DNA of 64,000 nt from NCBI RefSeq assembly GCF_030272615.1, contig NC_081412.1, forward strand, positions 672,399,823-672,463,822, written 5' to 3'. The stretch is from Cryptomeria japonica. Its lineage: Eukaryota; Streptophyta; Pinopsida; Cupressales; Cupressaceae. Under the pieces are notes generated by a model. That model did not search any database and was not told the DNA's origin. It was given only the letters and a program-made list of their open reading frames with translations. The position numbers and the translations under genes were made by a program. Shown in pieces: positions 41,671 through 54,471 of the stretch; position 1 is the stretch's first letter; the number at the start of each line of letters is the position of its first letter.

Positions 41671-42186
41671 ATGTTTGTGTGCTTGCTTTGTATTCTTGTC
41701 AAAGAAAAAATCAAAAAAATCAATTTCAATACAAGTATCCCTCCAACACAAAAACATTTTCACAATACCAAACAAAGATCAAACACAAAGGGCAAAAACA
41801 AAGTATCAAACTATATGACCATTCTTCACATTTTGAGAAAGAAGAATATTCATGAACATGTCAATTTTAAGAGAATATCATTAAGCTCAAAGGCTTTCAT
41901 TAAAAGAAGGAGATTCTGCTATCTCAATAGACAAATCTTTGTCTCACGTAGAGATTTCTTACGTCACATGTGTCTATATCTTCAAAGAAAATCTAACGAA
42001 TTTGATCAAGAGTCTTTAAACCACAAAGCTTTCACTCAATATAGAGCTTTGAGTTATCATAAAAATAAAGGAGGCAAAATCAATCCTGATTTCTTTCCAG
42101 ACATTTGCATCACATATAACATAGCTCGGGAAGAACCACCAACTCCTGAAAGAGAAGAGGAAGAATTTGTCCCATATGTAACATAG
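41671..42186 (+). CDS. Unidentified 171-codon ORF upstream of gag (element E)
   Basis: Basic in its middle (many Lys/Arg/His), with aromatic residues and an acidic end (REEPPTPEREEEEFVPYV). It starts with a hydrophobic segment (FVCLLCILV). An ATG further on at codon 48 (41812) may be a better start. I do not recognise it. Extra ORFs between LTR and gag are known in some Tat elements, and the long open length in a copy otherwise full of stops is notable. It could also be a chance frame. Confidence 0.4.
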   Translation: MFVCLLCILVKEKIKKINFNTSIPPTQKHFHNTKQRSNTKGKNKVSNYMTILHILRKKNIHEHVNFKRISLSSKAFIKRRRFCYLNRQIFVSRRDFLRHMCLYLQRKSNEFDQESLNHKAFTQYRALSYHKNKGGKINPDFFPDICITYNIAREEPPTPEREEEEFVPYVT

Positions 42187-42592
42187 AGTTTTTATTGAAG
42201 TTAATATTTCATCCATTCTCACATTCACACACATCAATCCATTCCAACTCTCAAAACATAAAGAGGTCTTGTCCTAACTTCTTTTTACTAATTGCTTGAA
42301 TCAAACACAAAACATATCACTTTTACATCTCTATGTAGGTTAAAACTAGTGTATGAGTGCATCCTCTCATTACTAGGTAGCTTGGTCTGTAACACATCCC
42401 AGATCTCTCTACACCTTATCATATCAAACATTGTCAACAAACACACCAAACAATTCTTAGAAAGACTTTGGTAAAATCTACCTTTAAGTGTTAGAGATCC
42501 ATATGCTAAACACCTCACCAAACCTTTATCTCTCATTTCATCATCAACTCATCACCATTTTCATCAAACTTCAATAAAAAATTTCAAACAAA

Positions 42593-44060
42593 ATGGCTCA
42601 AACCAGATCAAGCACTAGACAACTTGAGATAGAAGAGGAAGAGGAGGAAAATCTCATGAATTCCAAGAAGCTCTTGGAGGCAACACAAATGATGAAAATT
42701 CTAGTACTCCCCATCCTGAAGAAATCAAAAGGGAACAACACAACCCTCTCTTCAATCAAATTTTTGATGAGATCCTCAGAAATAATGCGGATGCTCACTT
42801 ATTAAGACTTGCCCAAGAGGGAGCTAAACTCCCCACTGATTTTGATACTACACAACTAAGGCAAGCTTTTGAACGCCAAAGTTGTAATGAGGATGAAATA
42901 AGTTGAGATCACATTAGATACGACATTCATCAAGGGAATCCTCCACCTCCTCCTCCTCCAAGTGACATTGATAGGTTGCAGCAGCAAGTCGAGAATTTAG
43001 CCCAACAACTCCACAATGGTGTGAAAACAAACCAGTTTTCACTCAATAATATTTGTCTCTATCCCTTTCATAGGAATCTACATATGCCACCTTTTCCACA
43101 AGGGTTTGAAACACCTAAGTTTGAAAAGTATAGAGGAAAAGGAGACCCTTACGATCATGTTAGAGAATTTCATTCAGCTTGCCTAGAAGTGGCCTATGAA
43201 GACACATACCTAATGCATCTCTTTCCTCAAAGTTTTGCAAGGACAACCACATCATGGTTTTCTCGACTACTAGGTGGCAATAGGGAATTCAAATAATGGG
43301 TCCATAAATTCCTTGCACATTACTCACATAACATTGAACGTGATATTACCATGGCCCATCTGTGTAACACAAAGCAAAAACCAAGAGAGCTATTTTCAGT
43401 TTTCTTGCAACAATGGCATCAAATATCTAGCAGACATTCTCTTCAGTTATCTAAACAAGAACTAGTGGACATATTTATTTCCAATTTGAATGAAGAAATG
43501 GAATTCCACCTAGACATGAAAGGCACAGAGTCCTTCAATGACATGATCACTAAAGGTTTAAAATGTGAAAGGGCCCTCATCAAAATCTACAATGAACCAA
43601 AAGATGCTCCTCACCCACGCTTCAATAGTGATAAACCTAATTTATGGAATAAAAACAAAAATGTCATCAATGATGGGGTTGTAGATGCAAGGACTATCAA
43701 GAGTGCACAACCTGTGGTCCTATTTGCGAGGCTAAACCCCCCACCTAAGACCAACATAGTTCCTCCCCCACCAAATCAAGGATGCAATGTTCAACAAGAA
43801 GAGCCAAGACAAAGACAACAAAATTATAAACCAAAATGGACATACACTCCATTAGGGGAACCTATTGAAACAATATTACGTCAATTGGTCTCGTAAAATC
43901 TAGTGACCTTACCTAAAACATCAAATTACAAACCTAAGGTCAAACCTCCGTGGTGGAGGGATAATGAACATTGTGAATTCCATCAAGGGAAAGGGAATAA
44001 ATCAGGCAATTGTCACAGATTGAAAGATCTTGTTCAGGATCTTATTTACTGAGGTGAAAA
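42593..44060 (+). pseudogene. Gypsy gag (element E)
   Basis: ATG 42593 opens MAQTRSSTRQLEIEEEEEE in frame 2, then a frameshift near 42650 moves to frame 1. From 42740 the frame reads an acidic linker, PPPPPPSDIDRLQQQVENLAQQ (coiled coil), then the retrotransposon gag core: FETPKFEKYRGKGDPYDHV and LFPQSFARTTTSWFSRL (43060-43296), a TAA, and LFSVFLQQWHQISSRH, ISNLNEEMEFHLDM (43351-43896). The CEFHQGKGNKSGNCHRLKDLV zinc-knuckle-like C-x2-H...C segment follows around 43970-44035. Stops lie at about 42903, 43294, 43894 and 44048. This is the gag core that element C lacks. Confidence 0.88.
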
Positions 44061-44934
44061 ACAAATTGAAGGACATGACCCAAAAACCACAAACAATGAT
44101 CATCTTATGTTTAAAAATCCTCTTCCATCACAAGATCAAAGGGGTCCTTCCATGTCAGGATGAAACACAGATACCAATGAATATACATGAGATGCTTATA
44201 ATTACACTGTGAATCACCTATATGATGTCGATGAACAAATTGCAACCATTACCATAAAAAACCCAAGCACTACTTGCAATGTTGTTACATAGCATAGCAA
44301 AATCACCATCAAAGTGGCTCCACAAGGCACCACCTCCATACCAAAGTAGTACAACCTTGTTGAACAATTAGATAAAACGCCTGCACTTATATCCATTTTA
44401 GAGTTGTTGCACTTATCCCCATCTCATAAAAAGATCTTGGATCAAGCTCTCCAAGCAGCGTCAGTCCTTGCCAACCTCAACACAGATCAATTCCAAGCTA
44501 TGGTTGGTAGCCTGAGATCATCACCATGTCTCACTTTCTTGAAAAGTGACAATACATCCTTCTAGCAACCCCATGACACCTCACTCCATATTGAAGGATT
44601 CATCAACCAACACAGGATCAAGCGAATCTTGATTGATAATGGAGCAGGCCTAAATATCTGTACACTATAATTGGTCACAACACTGGGATATGCAATTGAA
44701 TCAGTGGATCCCCACAAAAATATAACAATCAAAGCTTATGATAATGTGGAGCGTTCTTCAAAAGGAGAGATTGTGTTACCAATCCGCATACGCCTAGTGG
44801 TGAACCACATCATATGTCAAGTTCTGGACCTTCCTCTATCGTACAATTTGTTGTTAGGAAGACCTAAATACACGCCATGCAAGACATTTCATCCACCTAC
44901 CACTAGTGTATCAATTTTCCTCATAATGGTGTAG
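44061..44934 (+). pseudogene. Gag-protease linker and aspartic protease (element E)
   Basis: Frame 1 with several stops. Carries YNLVEQLDKTPALISILELL, the same conserved linker as in element C, then IKRILIDNGAGLNIC with the D-N-G active site (44616-44660), and after a stop LVTTLGYAIESVDPHKN, a conserved ITIKAYDN, and LPLSYNLLLGRP (44671-44934). The Arg in IKR marks the position that is a TGA stop in element C. Confidence 0.88.
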
Positions 44935-45104
44935 AAATTATAATCCTGGGTGATGCAAATCCATTTGCATATTGCAACAATATCAACCATCAGCCAGAGA
45001 TTACCATTCCCAACAATAGAGAAGCTATCCCATCCACGTCCTATGTAAGTCCAGCCTCTCTTTCCAGTTCAAACACCACTATACCCAAGCAAGAGAAGCT
45101 AAAG

Positions 45105-45989
45105 ATGAAAATGGCAAAGGAAGGTCCTGGGGAGTACAATCTAAGCCAACTCTTTTGTGATGGACAAATGCCCATTTCTCCTAGAACACATGGTAAACCA
45201 CAAAGGTTACTTCATATGCCACTGGTCAAACTAGCATGCACTTTGATGCCTTTTATCCTTGGAAAGAGTCAAGCAAAAGAGACCAGAGATGAGGACTTAG
45301 CAGAATGGATTTATAAAGACCCTATCACCACGAAGATCCCACAAGCTAAGCTTCCCATAGATCAATATGGAAAAGGCCTTCTCATTATGCAAAGAATGGG
45401 TTATGATGGTCAGAGTGCATTGGGACCTTGCAAGAAAGGATGACATGAGCTGCTATAGCTATAATTAAAGCCTAAAGATAACACTAGATTAGGCTTTCAA
45501 AAGGAGATCCTTCCTAAACTCAAATTCAAAGGAAAACCCAGTAAACCTCTATATCAGCCTACTACAAACATAAAGAGGTCACCTTTGATTATATTAGCAA
45601 CACCAAGAACCACACCAACTACCCTAATAAGGCTAAAAATCCCAGCAATATCATCCACAACACCAATCATCCCACCAATCAAACCAACTACTCTATCAAT
45701 AGTAGCAACAACCTCAACAACACCATTAGCAATATTAGAACCCCCACCAGTATCGACAACACTGACAATTCCATCAGGAGAAGCAGATTCAACACTGCCA
45801 ATACTCCCAGTATCGGATTCACTGATCCCCATAATCCTTCCTACAGCACCAATAATTTCATCTACAAACGTCCATCAGTCGGTTACACCTACAATGTTTA
45901 ACTCAAAGGATATCCCAGTATGGTGTAGCAATCGAATACTGGAAAGTGACTCAGAGACCGAATCGCATGAGTGGGAATTTGATTTATAA
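45105..45989 (+). pseudogene. G-patch and linker of element E
   Basis: 45105-45443 (112 codons, frame 3) ends LPIDQYGKGLLIMQRMGYDGQSALG, a G-patch-like motif. After stops, a linker follows that is rich in Thr/Pro/Ile from ACC/CCA-type codons (45585-45840), then SDSETESHEWEFDL. The 45554-45832 minus-strand ORF is its shadow. Order protease then G-patch then RT is the same as in C and G. Confidence 0.75.
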
Positions 45990-46379
45990 CATCTAAATAC
46001 TTTAGATGAGGAAGATGCATCACCACCTCCACCTCGCAAGGACATCCTATTTACGGAGAAGCACATATAAAGACCTCTTGGGTTCCTGAACTGGAAACAT
46101 CTTCCACAAACCCTACGTCACATCCTACGCCTGATTTAGATAGGGAGAGTACCATCAAAGACCTTCACCACAACATCTTAACCGTCACTAACACATCTTA
46201 CGAACTTAACCTGATCGATGAGGTAATGCCTATTAAACATCCTGAACTCATCGAATGGAACCAACCTAATCCCCCATGCCTTGACCAATTCTAAAATGAT
46301 AAGGTGATCATTGACTTTTTGGAACTAAGGGATAACATACCAAGTAGAGGATCACAAAGCTAGATTCACCATTGAACTA

Positions 46380-47630
46380 AATAGTGTAGCATATTTTGGG
46401 GCGGATGCCAAACCTTTTAGCTGTAAAAATATAACGATAAAACATGAATCTTCCAGTGAAAACCACACTGTGGCACTACTTGATCCCCAAAAAGTAAAAA
46501 GAAAGAGCGTATCCAATGATGAAAACCTCTATGAGGCACCTGAGGATGAAATCTTTGACATCCTTCCCTCTAGTACACAATAGGAATGATCAACAATCCT
46601 CATTGGGGAAACAAAATAATTCAACGTGGGGACTCCTGAGACTCCTCATCGCATACATCTGGCATCTCTTTTGACTCCAGAGTAACAACCTAAGTTTGTA
46701 GAGTTCTTCCAGAAGTGTTAGATCAATTTTGTATGGTCGTATGTAGACATGTCTGGTCTTGATCTTGATTTAGTCATGCATCTCCTCACTGTAGTAGGAG
46801 GTGCTAAACCTGTCAAACAAAAGCTTCACAAGATGCATCCCCAGATTGTGGTACTAGTCAAGGCAGAACTTAAGAAACTCCTAGATGTTGGTTTTATTAG
46901 ACCAATTGATTACACAGATTGGATATCCAATATTTTACCTATTGTCAAACCAAATGGGGGCATCTTTAACTGTACTAACTTTAGAGATCTAAACAAGGAA
47001 TGTCCTAAGGATGATTTCTCCCTACCCAACATTGACATGGTCATAGATCTAATAGTGGGACATGCAATGCTTTCTCTCGTGGATGGCTTTTCAGGGTACA
47101 ACCAGATAAAGATCACACCAAAGGATCAACATAAGATGACCTTCACATGTCCATGGGGAATATACTGTTGGAATGTAATGCCTTTTGGTCTAAAGAATGT
47201 AGGAGCAACCTATCAAAGAGAAATGACCACCATATTTCATGATATGATGCACACCATCATGGAGGATTATGTCGATGAGTTATTGGAAAAATCCTTAACA
47301 CGAGAAGGTCATCTAGAAATGTTAGATAAAATCTTTGATCGACTAAAATAGTATCATGTTTGACTCAACCCAAAGAAATGTGTCTTTGGAGTAACCTCAA
47401 AGAAACTTCTAGGATAGATTGTCTCAAACAAAGGCATAGAGGTCGACCCAGCAAAAGTCAAGGCAATCATAGACATGGCACCTCCAAGGAACAACAGTCA
47501 GCTAAGGACACTACAAGGGCAGCTACAATCCATCCGAAGATTCATTGCAAAACTGGCAGATAAGTGTCACCCCTTCATGCACCTGTTACACGAAAACATT
47601 CACTTTCAATGGGATGATAGATGCTAGCAA
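46380..47630 (+). pseudogene. Gypsy reverse transcriptase (element E), active site YVDE
   Basis: Frame 3, with the best piece at 46749-47351 (200 codons): KAELKKLLDVGFIRPIDY, NGGIFNCTNFRDLNKECPKDDFSLP split by normal spacing, SLVDGFSGYNQ with the first catalytic Asp, PWGIYCWNVMPFGLKN, and YVDELLEKS at 47268-47279, where the second catalytic Asp is Glu. Thumb and connection continue to 47630 (LNPKKCVFGV, LRTLQGQLQSIRRF) with stops at 47349, 47361, 47415 and 47624. Active-site loss makes polymerase activity very unlikely. Confidence 0.9.
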
Positions 47631-47639
47631 GCATTCTAG

Positions 47640-48600
47640 ATGCTTAAGGATTATCTCATGAATACACCATTGTTGATCCCACAAGATCCAAGTATACCGC
47701 TCTTACTTTATATTTCAGCAACAAATATAGCATTGGGTGTACTACTGGCACATCATAATGCAGAAGGGAAAGAGTGTGTTGTTTACTACATCTCTCGCAC
47801 ATTGGTCAGCTACGAACTCAATTACACAGCTATTGAGCAATCTTGCCTAGCAGTAATCTTGGCAGCCACTTCGCTGAGGCACTACCTGTTGACACATAAA
47901 GTACAACTTATTGCTAAGATTGATCCACTAAAGTACTTACTCAGTAAAGTAGCATTGACAGGTCATTTGGCCAAATGGGTAATGATTCTAAGTGAGTTTG
48001 ACATCGAATATGTGGACCATAAGGCTATCAAGGGCCAAGTTATTGCAGATCAGTTGGCTAATGCACCTCTCATAGGTGATCATCCTCTCATATCCAATTT
48101 TTTGGATGAGGAGATATTCATGATCATAGTAGCACAACCATGGAAACTATACTTTGATGGTTCATATACTAGGCATGGCTCGGGGGCAGGCATTCTGTTT
48201 ATCACACCTCAAGGTGACAGCATCCTGAAGTCTTACAGGCTCAGATTTCCATGTACAAACAACATAGCAGAGTATGAAGCCTTGATCATAGGACTCCGAT
48301 TAGCTATATAATGGAAGTTAAAAGAGCTACAAGTATATGGCAAGTCTCAATTGGTCATTTGACAAGCCATAGACAAATATCAGACCAAGGATGACAAACT
48401 CATGCCGTACAAACAAAAGGTGGACAAATTAAAGGCATCATTTACTACTATCACCCTTGAGAAAATACCTAGAGATCACAATCGAGCTGCTGACACTATG
48501 GCTACTATTGCATCTCTCCTAGATCTCCCATTGAACTCAACATGCTTTGAGTTCTTGGTAGAATAGCTTTGGATTCTAGCTTATGATATCCCTGAAACCG
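47640..48600 (+). pseudogene. Gypsy RNase H plus archaeal-type RNase H (element E)
   Basis: 47640-48311 (223 codons) has the first RNase H (LLLYISATNIALGVLL, YYISRTLVSYE, LRHYLL, GHLAKWVMILSEFD) and the start of the second (WKLYFDGSYTRHGSGAG, NNIAEYEALI). After a stop at 48309 the same frame continues with VYGKSQLVI, where the catalytic Asp of G-D-S is Lys, and HNRAADTMA. Dual RNase H again places it in the Tat group. Confidence 0.9.
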
Positions 48601-48602
48601 AG

Positions 48603-49850
48603 ATGATATGTCGCCTTGTTAGTTTTGAATCCCCATGGTATGGTGAGTTTTACACCTATCTCCACAATCACACACTTCCTCCTAACCAATTGAATAACCA
48701 ACGTAAAACCTTCATTCACCAAACCTCTCGATACACCATCATTGCCGAAACCCTATACCGACGCAGTCTTGATTGTACTCTCCTTCAATGTTTGGAACAA
48801 GATGAGACAAAAAAGGCCTTCGAAGAGGTCCATGAAGGAATTTGTGGGACTCACTCAAGTGGTCCTTCACTAGCCAAGAAGATCATACGTGCTAGATACT
48901 ATTGACCGTCCATGGAAAAGGATTCCTACTATTTTGTCTGAAAATTCAAAATATGCCAAGTTCATGGAGACCTAATACATGCACCAGCATAGGAATTGCA
49001 GCCAATCACAACACCATGGCCCTTTTGTCAATGGGGACTTGACCTTGTGGGTAAAATCCATCATCCTCATCCAACGGCTATAAATTCATTATAACCACCA
49101 CCAAATATTTCACAAAGTGGATCAAAGCTGTTCCAGTTACCCTTGTCACCGACAAGCAGATCACCTCATTTATCCTTTATTACATCATCTGCCGGTATGG
49201 TGTACCCATGTGCATCATCATAGATAACGGGCTTCCTTTCAAAAATCAGGATGTCTATGAGCTTTGTGAGAAGTTTCACATCCAACACAACTTTTCCACT
49301 CCCTATTAACCACAAGGAAATGTTTAGGTTGAAGCATCGAACAAAAACATATTGAGAATCCTCAAGAATATAGTCAATGATGTCGGCCATGAATGGCATG
49401 TTCAATTAAATCTAGCACTATGGGTGTATTGAACTAGTATTTGAACCCCTATAGGTGCAACTCCTTACTCACTGGTATATAGTTCATAAGCCATCGTTCT
49501 TATTGAGGTTGAGATACCATCTCTACGGGTTTCCTTACATAATTTGATAGATGGTGAAGCATACAGAGTCTCACATCTCCAAGATTTAGAGCTCCTTGAT
49601 GAGAAATGACAAGCTACATACAATCACCTCAAGGCCTATCAATAGTGAATGAGCAGAAGCTATAATCATCAGGTTAGGCCTTGTACATTTGAGGTAGGTG
49701 ATCTTGTTCTTCAAGAGAATCCTTGTAACCAACCAAATAGAGAACATCAGGGAAATTTTGAATCAAACTATTGGGTCCATATGTTATCACTGTTGTATTT
49801 GGGTCTAGGGCATATTAGTTGGCTACTTCAGAAGGAGAACTACTAGTAGA
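48603..49850 (+). pseudogene. Degenerate integrase (element E)
   Basis: 48603-48905 (100 codons) holds the pre-integrase part (TIIAETLYRRSLDCTLLQCL, EEVHEGICGTHSSGPSLAKKI, with His present). Beyond a stop come ICQVHGDLIHAPA, WPFCQWGLDLVGKI with the first catalytic Asp, and then alternating frames with the second Asp region (IIIDNGLPF, 49215-49240) and the C-terminal VGDLVLQEN (49690-49725). At least ten stops or shifts. Confidence 0.85.
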
Positions 49851-52022
49851 TCTGATGAACAGCATGCACCTCAAACGGTTTTATACATAAGCTGTATAGA
49901 ACATAGACCCCATACATAACAGAAAAACACCAAAAACATTCAGACAAATGTCCTGAAGAAAATACAAAAAAATAAAAAATAAAAAAAAGTAAAGAAAAAT
50001 CATACATACAAATGGTGAACAACCACTCTGGTGGCACCTTGGGTAAGTGCGATGATGAAAACTTGGCAAACAGGTGCCACTCATAAAGGCTATGGCTCCA
50101 TTGTCTTTCAGAATTGTTGCGATCACATTCATTGCATCCACTCACCCATCAGTCCACACCATGGCTTGTTACTAATCTGCAATCAAGGATAGTACTTCAT
50201 GCGTCTTGCATCCCGTTTTTTCATAGCCATGTCTAAACTAGGGGCAATGCTCTTAACCTATTTGATGGAAGTGGATTCTGCATTACTGGTGATTCATTGA
50301 GTTCTTCATTCAAAACTGTCTCACAAAATACCAAAAACATCCAAAAACAATAACCAAAAATAACAAAAAAAAAAAAAAAAGTCAATCAAAAACATGGCAA
50401 CATATTGTACATACACAATCGCAAACAAACACCAAGCAAACATTTTGAGTTACTCAAATGATAATTACTTATCACATCAACCAAACAATCAACATCAATA
50501 TGCAAACTGTCTTAACAAGGATGCATCCTTCCTTACCCAAAACAAAGACATGATACAATTTTTCTTTGACAAGAAAATTATGTTTAAGCTATCAAGTACT
50601 TGGTCAGTTTGATATGGTATTTATTCATTTATATCAGGTTCCTATGCTACTTCGAGATATCCACAAGTGATTAGAGTGGCCAAGATGGTTCCCAAGAAAT
50701 GTTTATGTATCTTCTGTGAATTATTCCAATGAAGTTTTGGGGCATGTACTAATGGTGTCTACATGGGAAGTTCACTAAGCTATGTGATCTTATGCAAAAT
50801 ACAGTCATAGATCACAATGGCTTGCTGACTACAGCATATACCTCGACCATATGAGCATGAACCATTATGGAGGGTCCATATTCTTTATTCTTTATTTATG
50901 TTGTTTGTTTGCAGGTACAATGCTCCATCCTTGGTTTCTACTACCTCGTCCAAGATCGATACTACCATGCTCAATGATGAAAAATAAAATCACTATGGAT
51001 CGTCATTCTATCTCATATGTATATATTGTATTTCATTGCATTCCATCCATCCATACATTCATGAATAGTTGCATATCATTCATACATAGTAATAACAATG
51101 GGTGCATACTCTATTTTGCTCTTCTTCCATAGGAATAGGTCCTCCATATCTTCTATCTAACATTGAATCCACCCTCTCACCCTCCCTATCTTGATCATCA
51201 ACATCATCATAAATCCCTTCATCGTTTCCCATCAATCCTATACGCAAGCCACTTACACTGTCTACACAGGCACATCGACTCACACACACCTAGACTATCA
51301 ATAGATACTCTGATCAAGTTTCTTTGGGTCTTAGCAGGTAATCGATCATGGCAAACCTAGACTACAATAGGCATTTGTCATAATGACCTAGTCTCAGCGG
51401 GGCTACCATGATTCCCCACAACCATCCATCGCACACACACACTATAAATTGATCAACCAATCAAACACAATCACAACAGACAATTACATCAATTGTCTAA
51501 GTCTCAATGAGTATTTTGCTTCAAATACCTTGACTTCATTGGGCAATTACATCAATTGTCTAAGTCACCAATAGGTCACTTTGATTCACTTACTCAAACT
51601 TTATCCTATCCAAGTGACTAACTAACATCAACTATCATGCTTTGACTCGACCAGGGAAATTAAACCAATTGTACCTAATTGTTCAACAAATTTTAATCAA
51701 TTATATAGCATCAATCAAAAGCACATGCCACATTTGCACCGTATATTTTGCCTGACCTAAAGGTACTCACTGGCTTGTTTTTTCTCCGCTTCACTCCATT
51801 TTCTCCCATTTTTTCCCCGTTATTGCTAATTTCTTCTATTCTACCCCCCCTCCACTTCTTGTTCTTTTTCGAGAGATCGCCCGATTTTTCAAAATTTTCG
51901 GCCCATCTCTCGAGGGGGCATACCACCCATTAAATTGACATTTTATGGGGCATATTTCTTCTCACCTATTTTTCTTTCTTTGAAACCACGCGATAAACCA
52001 CACTATCTCAAAGAGGGGCAAA
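49851..52022 (+). other. 3' internal region and polypurine tract of element E
   Basis: About 2.2 kb with no gene that I can support. Short frames on both strands are low-complexity. Ends with the polypurine tract AAAGAGGGGCAAA at 52010-52022. A reading frame antisense to pol comparable to the PMD gene of element C is not present here. 50345-50385 holds an A-rich run. Confidence 0.65.
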
Positions 52023-53541
52023 TGTAGTAACATAAATCTGTCCAGTTTAATTAAATGAATATTTACTATTTATTTGATTAAAAATCCATTAGCCATAAGT
52101 TAATTAAATTAATATTTAATTAATTCATCTTCAAATCATTCTCCTATTAATTAAATAAATTATTCAATTCATTTTAATTAATTCATTAAACCAAATTAAC
52201 AATCAATTAAATGAATAAATCCTATTTATTTCATTTAACCCCCTTTCCTCTTTTAAATAAATTAAACAAAACATTTATTTAAATCATTAAATCCCCCCCC
52301 CCCCACTTGCATTCTCCTAAAAATGCAACTTGCACCTATTTGTTGAAATAAATGAATTTAATTTTAATAAAAATCCTATTTTCCCTCAACCACCAAACCC
52401 ACTTACAATCCTAAATCCCCTTGTAGATTCTTCTAACCCCTTCCCAATTATCCTAATCAATCCCATAATTATTGTCACATTCCTAAGCAACTTGAAGTCA
52501 CTTCTCAAAGACTCCAAAGTCTTTGAAAATGATTTAATGCTTTATGTGTTCAACAAGCCAACCTCTAAAGTCTTGCAAACCACTAATGGCTCTTACATGA
52601 CCATTAATGGCTCTTACATAATCATTTATAGCTAAATCCACTTGCACCCATGGTTAGGGAATTTTTGCCTAAATCAACCCTCATGTGACCCATGTGTCTT
52701 CTCAAGCATGTATTTCTTTGACCATGGTTATCCTCACTAACTCTTGCAGAAGAGTTTATCCATTGGATAAAAGCATTATTCTTTGAATAATGAATTTATT
52801 CACTCAACCAAGCATTAACCTTACCTCCTAAGTTAACCCTCTAGTCATGTCAAGCATTGAATGCTTATTCCCTCTCCTCTCAACCCATCTCATGTTGATA
52901 TTTGTCATCCTAGGATTGGGTTGAAAGCCCTCACATGGATTGAATATCTTTCAATCCTAACCCTTGTTGAGATTACTCAATCTCAACCCTCCATTGCTCC
53001 ATTTTACCTATAAATAGAGCTCACATTCCTCATTTTCAAATCCTCAAGCATTTAGCATTCTTAGCCATAATCCTAAAAAAATCTTGTATGCATTTAATCT
53101 ATAGTCAATTTTAGAGGGCATTTTATCATAAATCACTAATATATTGTCATTTTGGACTAAAATAAATCTTAGTTCATTTCATAGCATATCTAATTAGTTT
53201 ATTTTACACTTGCATAGAATAGTTAAAGCATTTCAATCTTGAATCTCCATAAGACATCCATAGTGCAAAAAGTTGTTGAGAGCTACACTAATTTGGAACT
53301 TGGAGAGGAGAGGAACAAGGGAGGAGGAACTACAAGTATGGTAGAAGATATTTGGAGATGTCTTCTTGCATTTATTTTCATAGTTAAATGCTTTAGTCTA
53401 TTTTTATTGTCTCTCTTGGTATGCCTGCTTAGATTAGTCTTTGGTTGATTAACAGTAACATTTCTCTTGGTTTATTGTGTTTCTTATGTGTTATATGACC
53501 ACAGGTTTTTGTCTCACATAACCCCATTTTGCAGAGCATCA
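52023..53541 (+). repeat. 3' LTR (1519 bp) of element E
   Basis: Starts TGTAGTAACATAAATCTG, ends TTGCAGAGCATCA. Compared with the 5' LTR it has about 30 extra bases near 52095-52125 and a longer C run (52292-52305). TATA box at 53009-53016. Confidence 0.93.
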
Positions 53542-53546
53542 ACAAC

Positions 53547-54075
53547 AATTAATCTTTCACACAGGTTGTGTCATGTTACCAACATCATGGAGACTTACCG
53601 TCGATCACCATCATATCAAAAATCATTATCGGTTGAGTGAATTCATCAGTGGTCCTAAAACCCTAATAAAACCTTGGCATAACTCCATCAGAAATTCAAA
53701 ACATGCCTTCTGGTAATCAACATAGGATGTGGTTCCAGTCACATACACAAATCCATCATAAAATCTTATGTCTCAAACCACAAGTCTCCAACCATCATCA
53801 ATTTACCGATTCCATCAAAATATTTTCATTTACCGGTTGAAGTCCTAATTCTCAATCCTGCTAGTAAACCCTATCATACTTACAAATTCTAAATCCAATA
53901 GACCAAATTACTTATCCAACAAGTCAGACATCAAAATTCATCTGTAACCATCATCAAACATTAATTGACATAGGTTGCCATCAATGACAACACAAATAAC
54001 TGATCATGTCATCATCAATCTTCTACGGAGACAGTCATCAACTCATCTGCATCAAATATGCCAATCATGCCAACA
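53547..54075 (-). repeat. 3' LTR of element H, right piece
   Basis: Continues from 38396 after element E and one copy of ACAAC (53542-53546), ending TGCCAACA next to the polypurine tract. The uninterrupted LTR would be about 1.6 kb. Confidence 0.8.
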
Positions 54076-54471
54076 ATCTCCCCCTTTGGCATTTTTGGAA
54101 ACACCAATTAGTTATGCAATCAATATACAATCATATATGCCAATCATTTGCATCTTAGCACATTATTTGTCAGTCCCTGCATGTGCTAGTCTTCATTGTC
54201 TTTTCTTCTCTTCAAGCCTGATAATCAGATTTCTTTTTCTTCATAACTAATTAGCTGATTTCTTTTTCTTCTCCCCCTTTGACAACAATGCCAAAGTAAA
54301 TAAAAATGCATCACTTGACTTCAATATGACTAGAACTATAAATCATATCATACTGCATTAGAGTCGCTTCCCCTATGAAGTAGCTCACATCTTCATCAAT
54401 CCTTAGTGAAGAGTAAACATGAAATCCACAAGATTGATGCAACTCTATAATATCAGTTCTTCTAGTGTAGG
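54076..54471 (-). other. Polypurine tract and 3' untranslated region of element H
   Basis: The tract AAAGGGGGAGAT (minus, 54076-54087) is followed by noncoding sequence with a second purine-rich run at 54272-54285. No gene seen. Confidence 0.7.

Larger units (their letters stand above)
38397..53541 (+). mobile_element. Tat-type Ty3/gypsy element E
   Basis: 15,145 bp bounded by ACAAC (38392-38396 and 53542-53546) within the element H LTR. LTRs are 1488 and 1519 bp. PBS, long leader, gag, protease, G-patch, RT, RNase H, archaeal-type RNase H, degenerate integrase and polypurine tract follow in order on the plus strand. Pol is one nearly continuous frame with many stops, plus lost catalytic residues in RT and in the second RNase H, so it is inactive. 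Confidence 0.93.

Noticed and set aside
45554..45832. 92-codon minus ORF rich in Gly, Val and Ile
   Set aside because: Shadow of the Thr/Pro-rich linker of element E.
49843..50145. 100- and 86-codon minus ORFs antisense to the end of element E, considered as an antisense gene like the PMD gene
   Set aside because: No PMD motif, hydrophobic low-complexity content caused by A/T-rich DNA, and two frames equally open.
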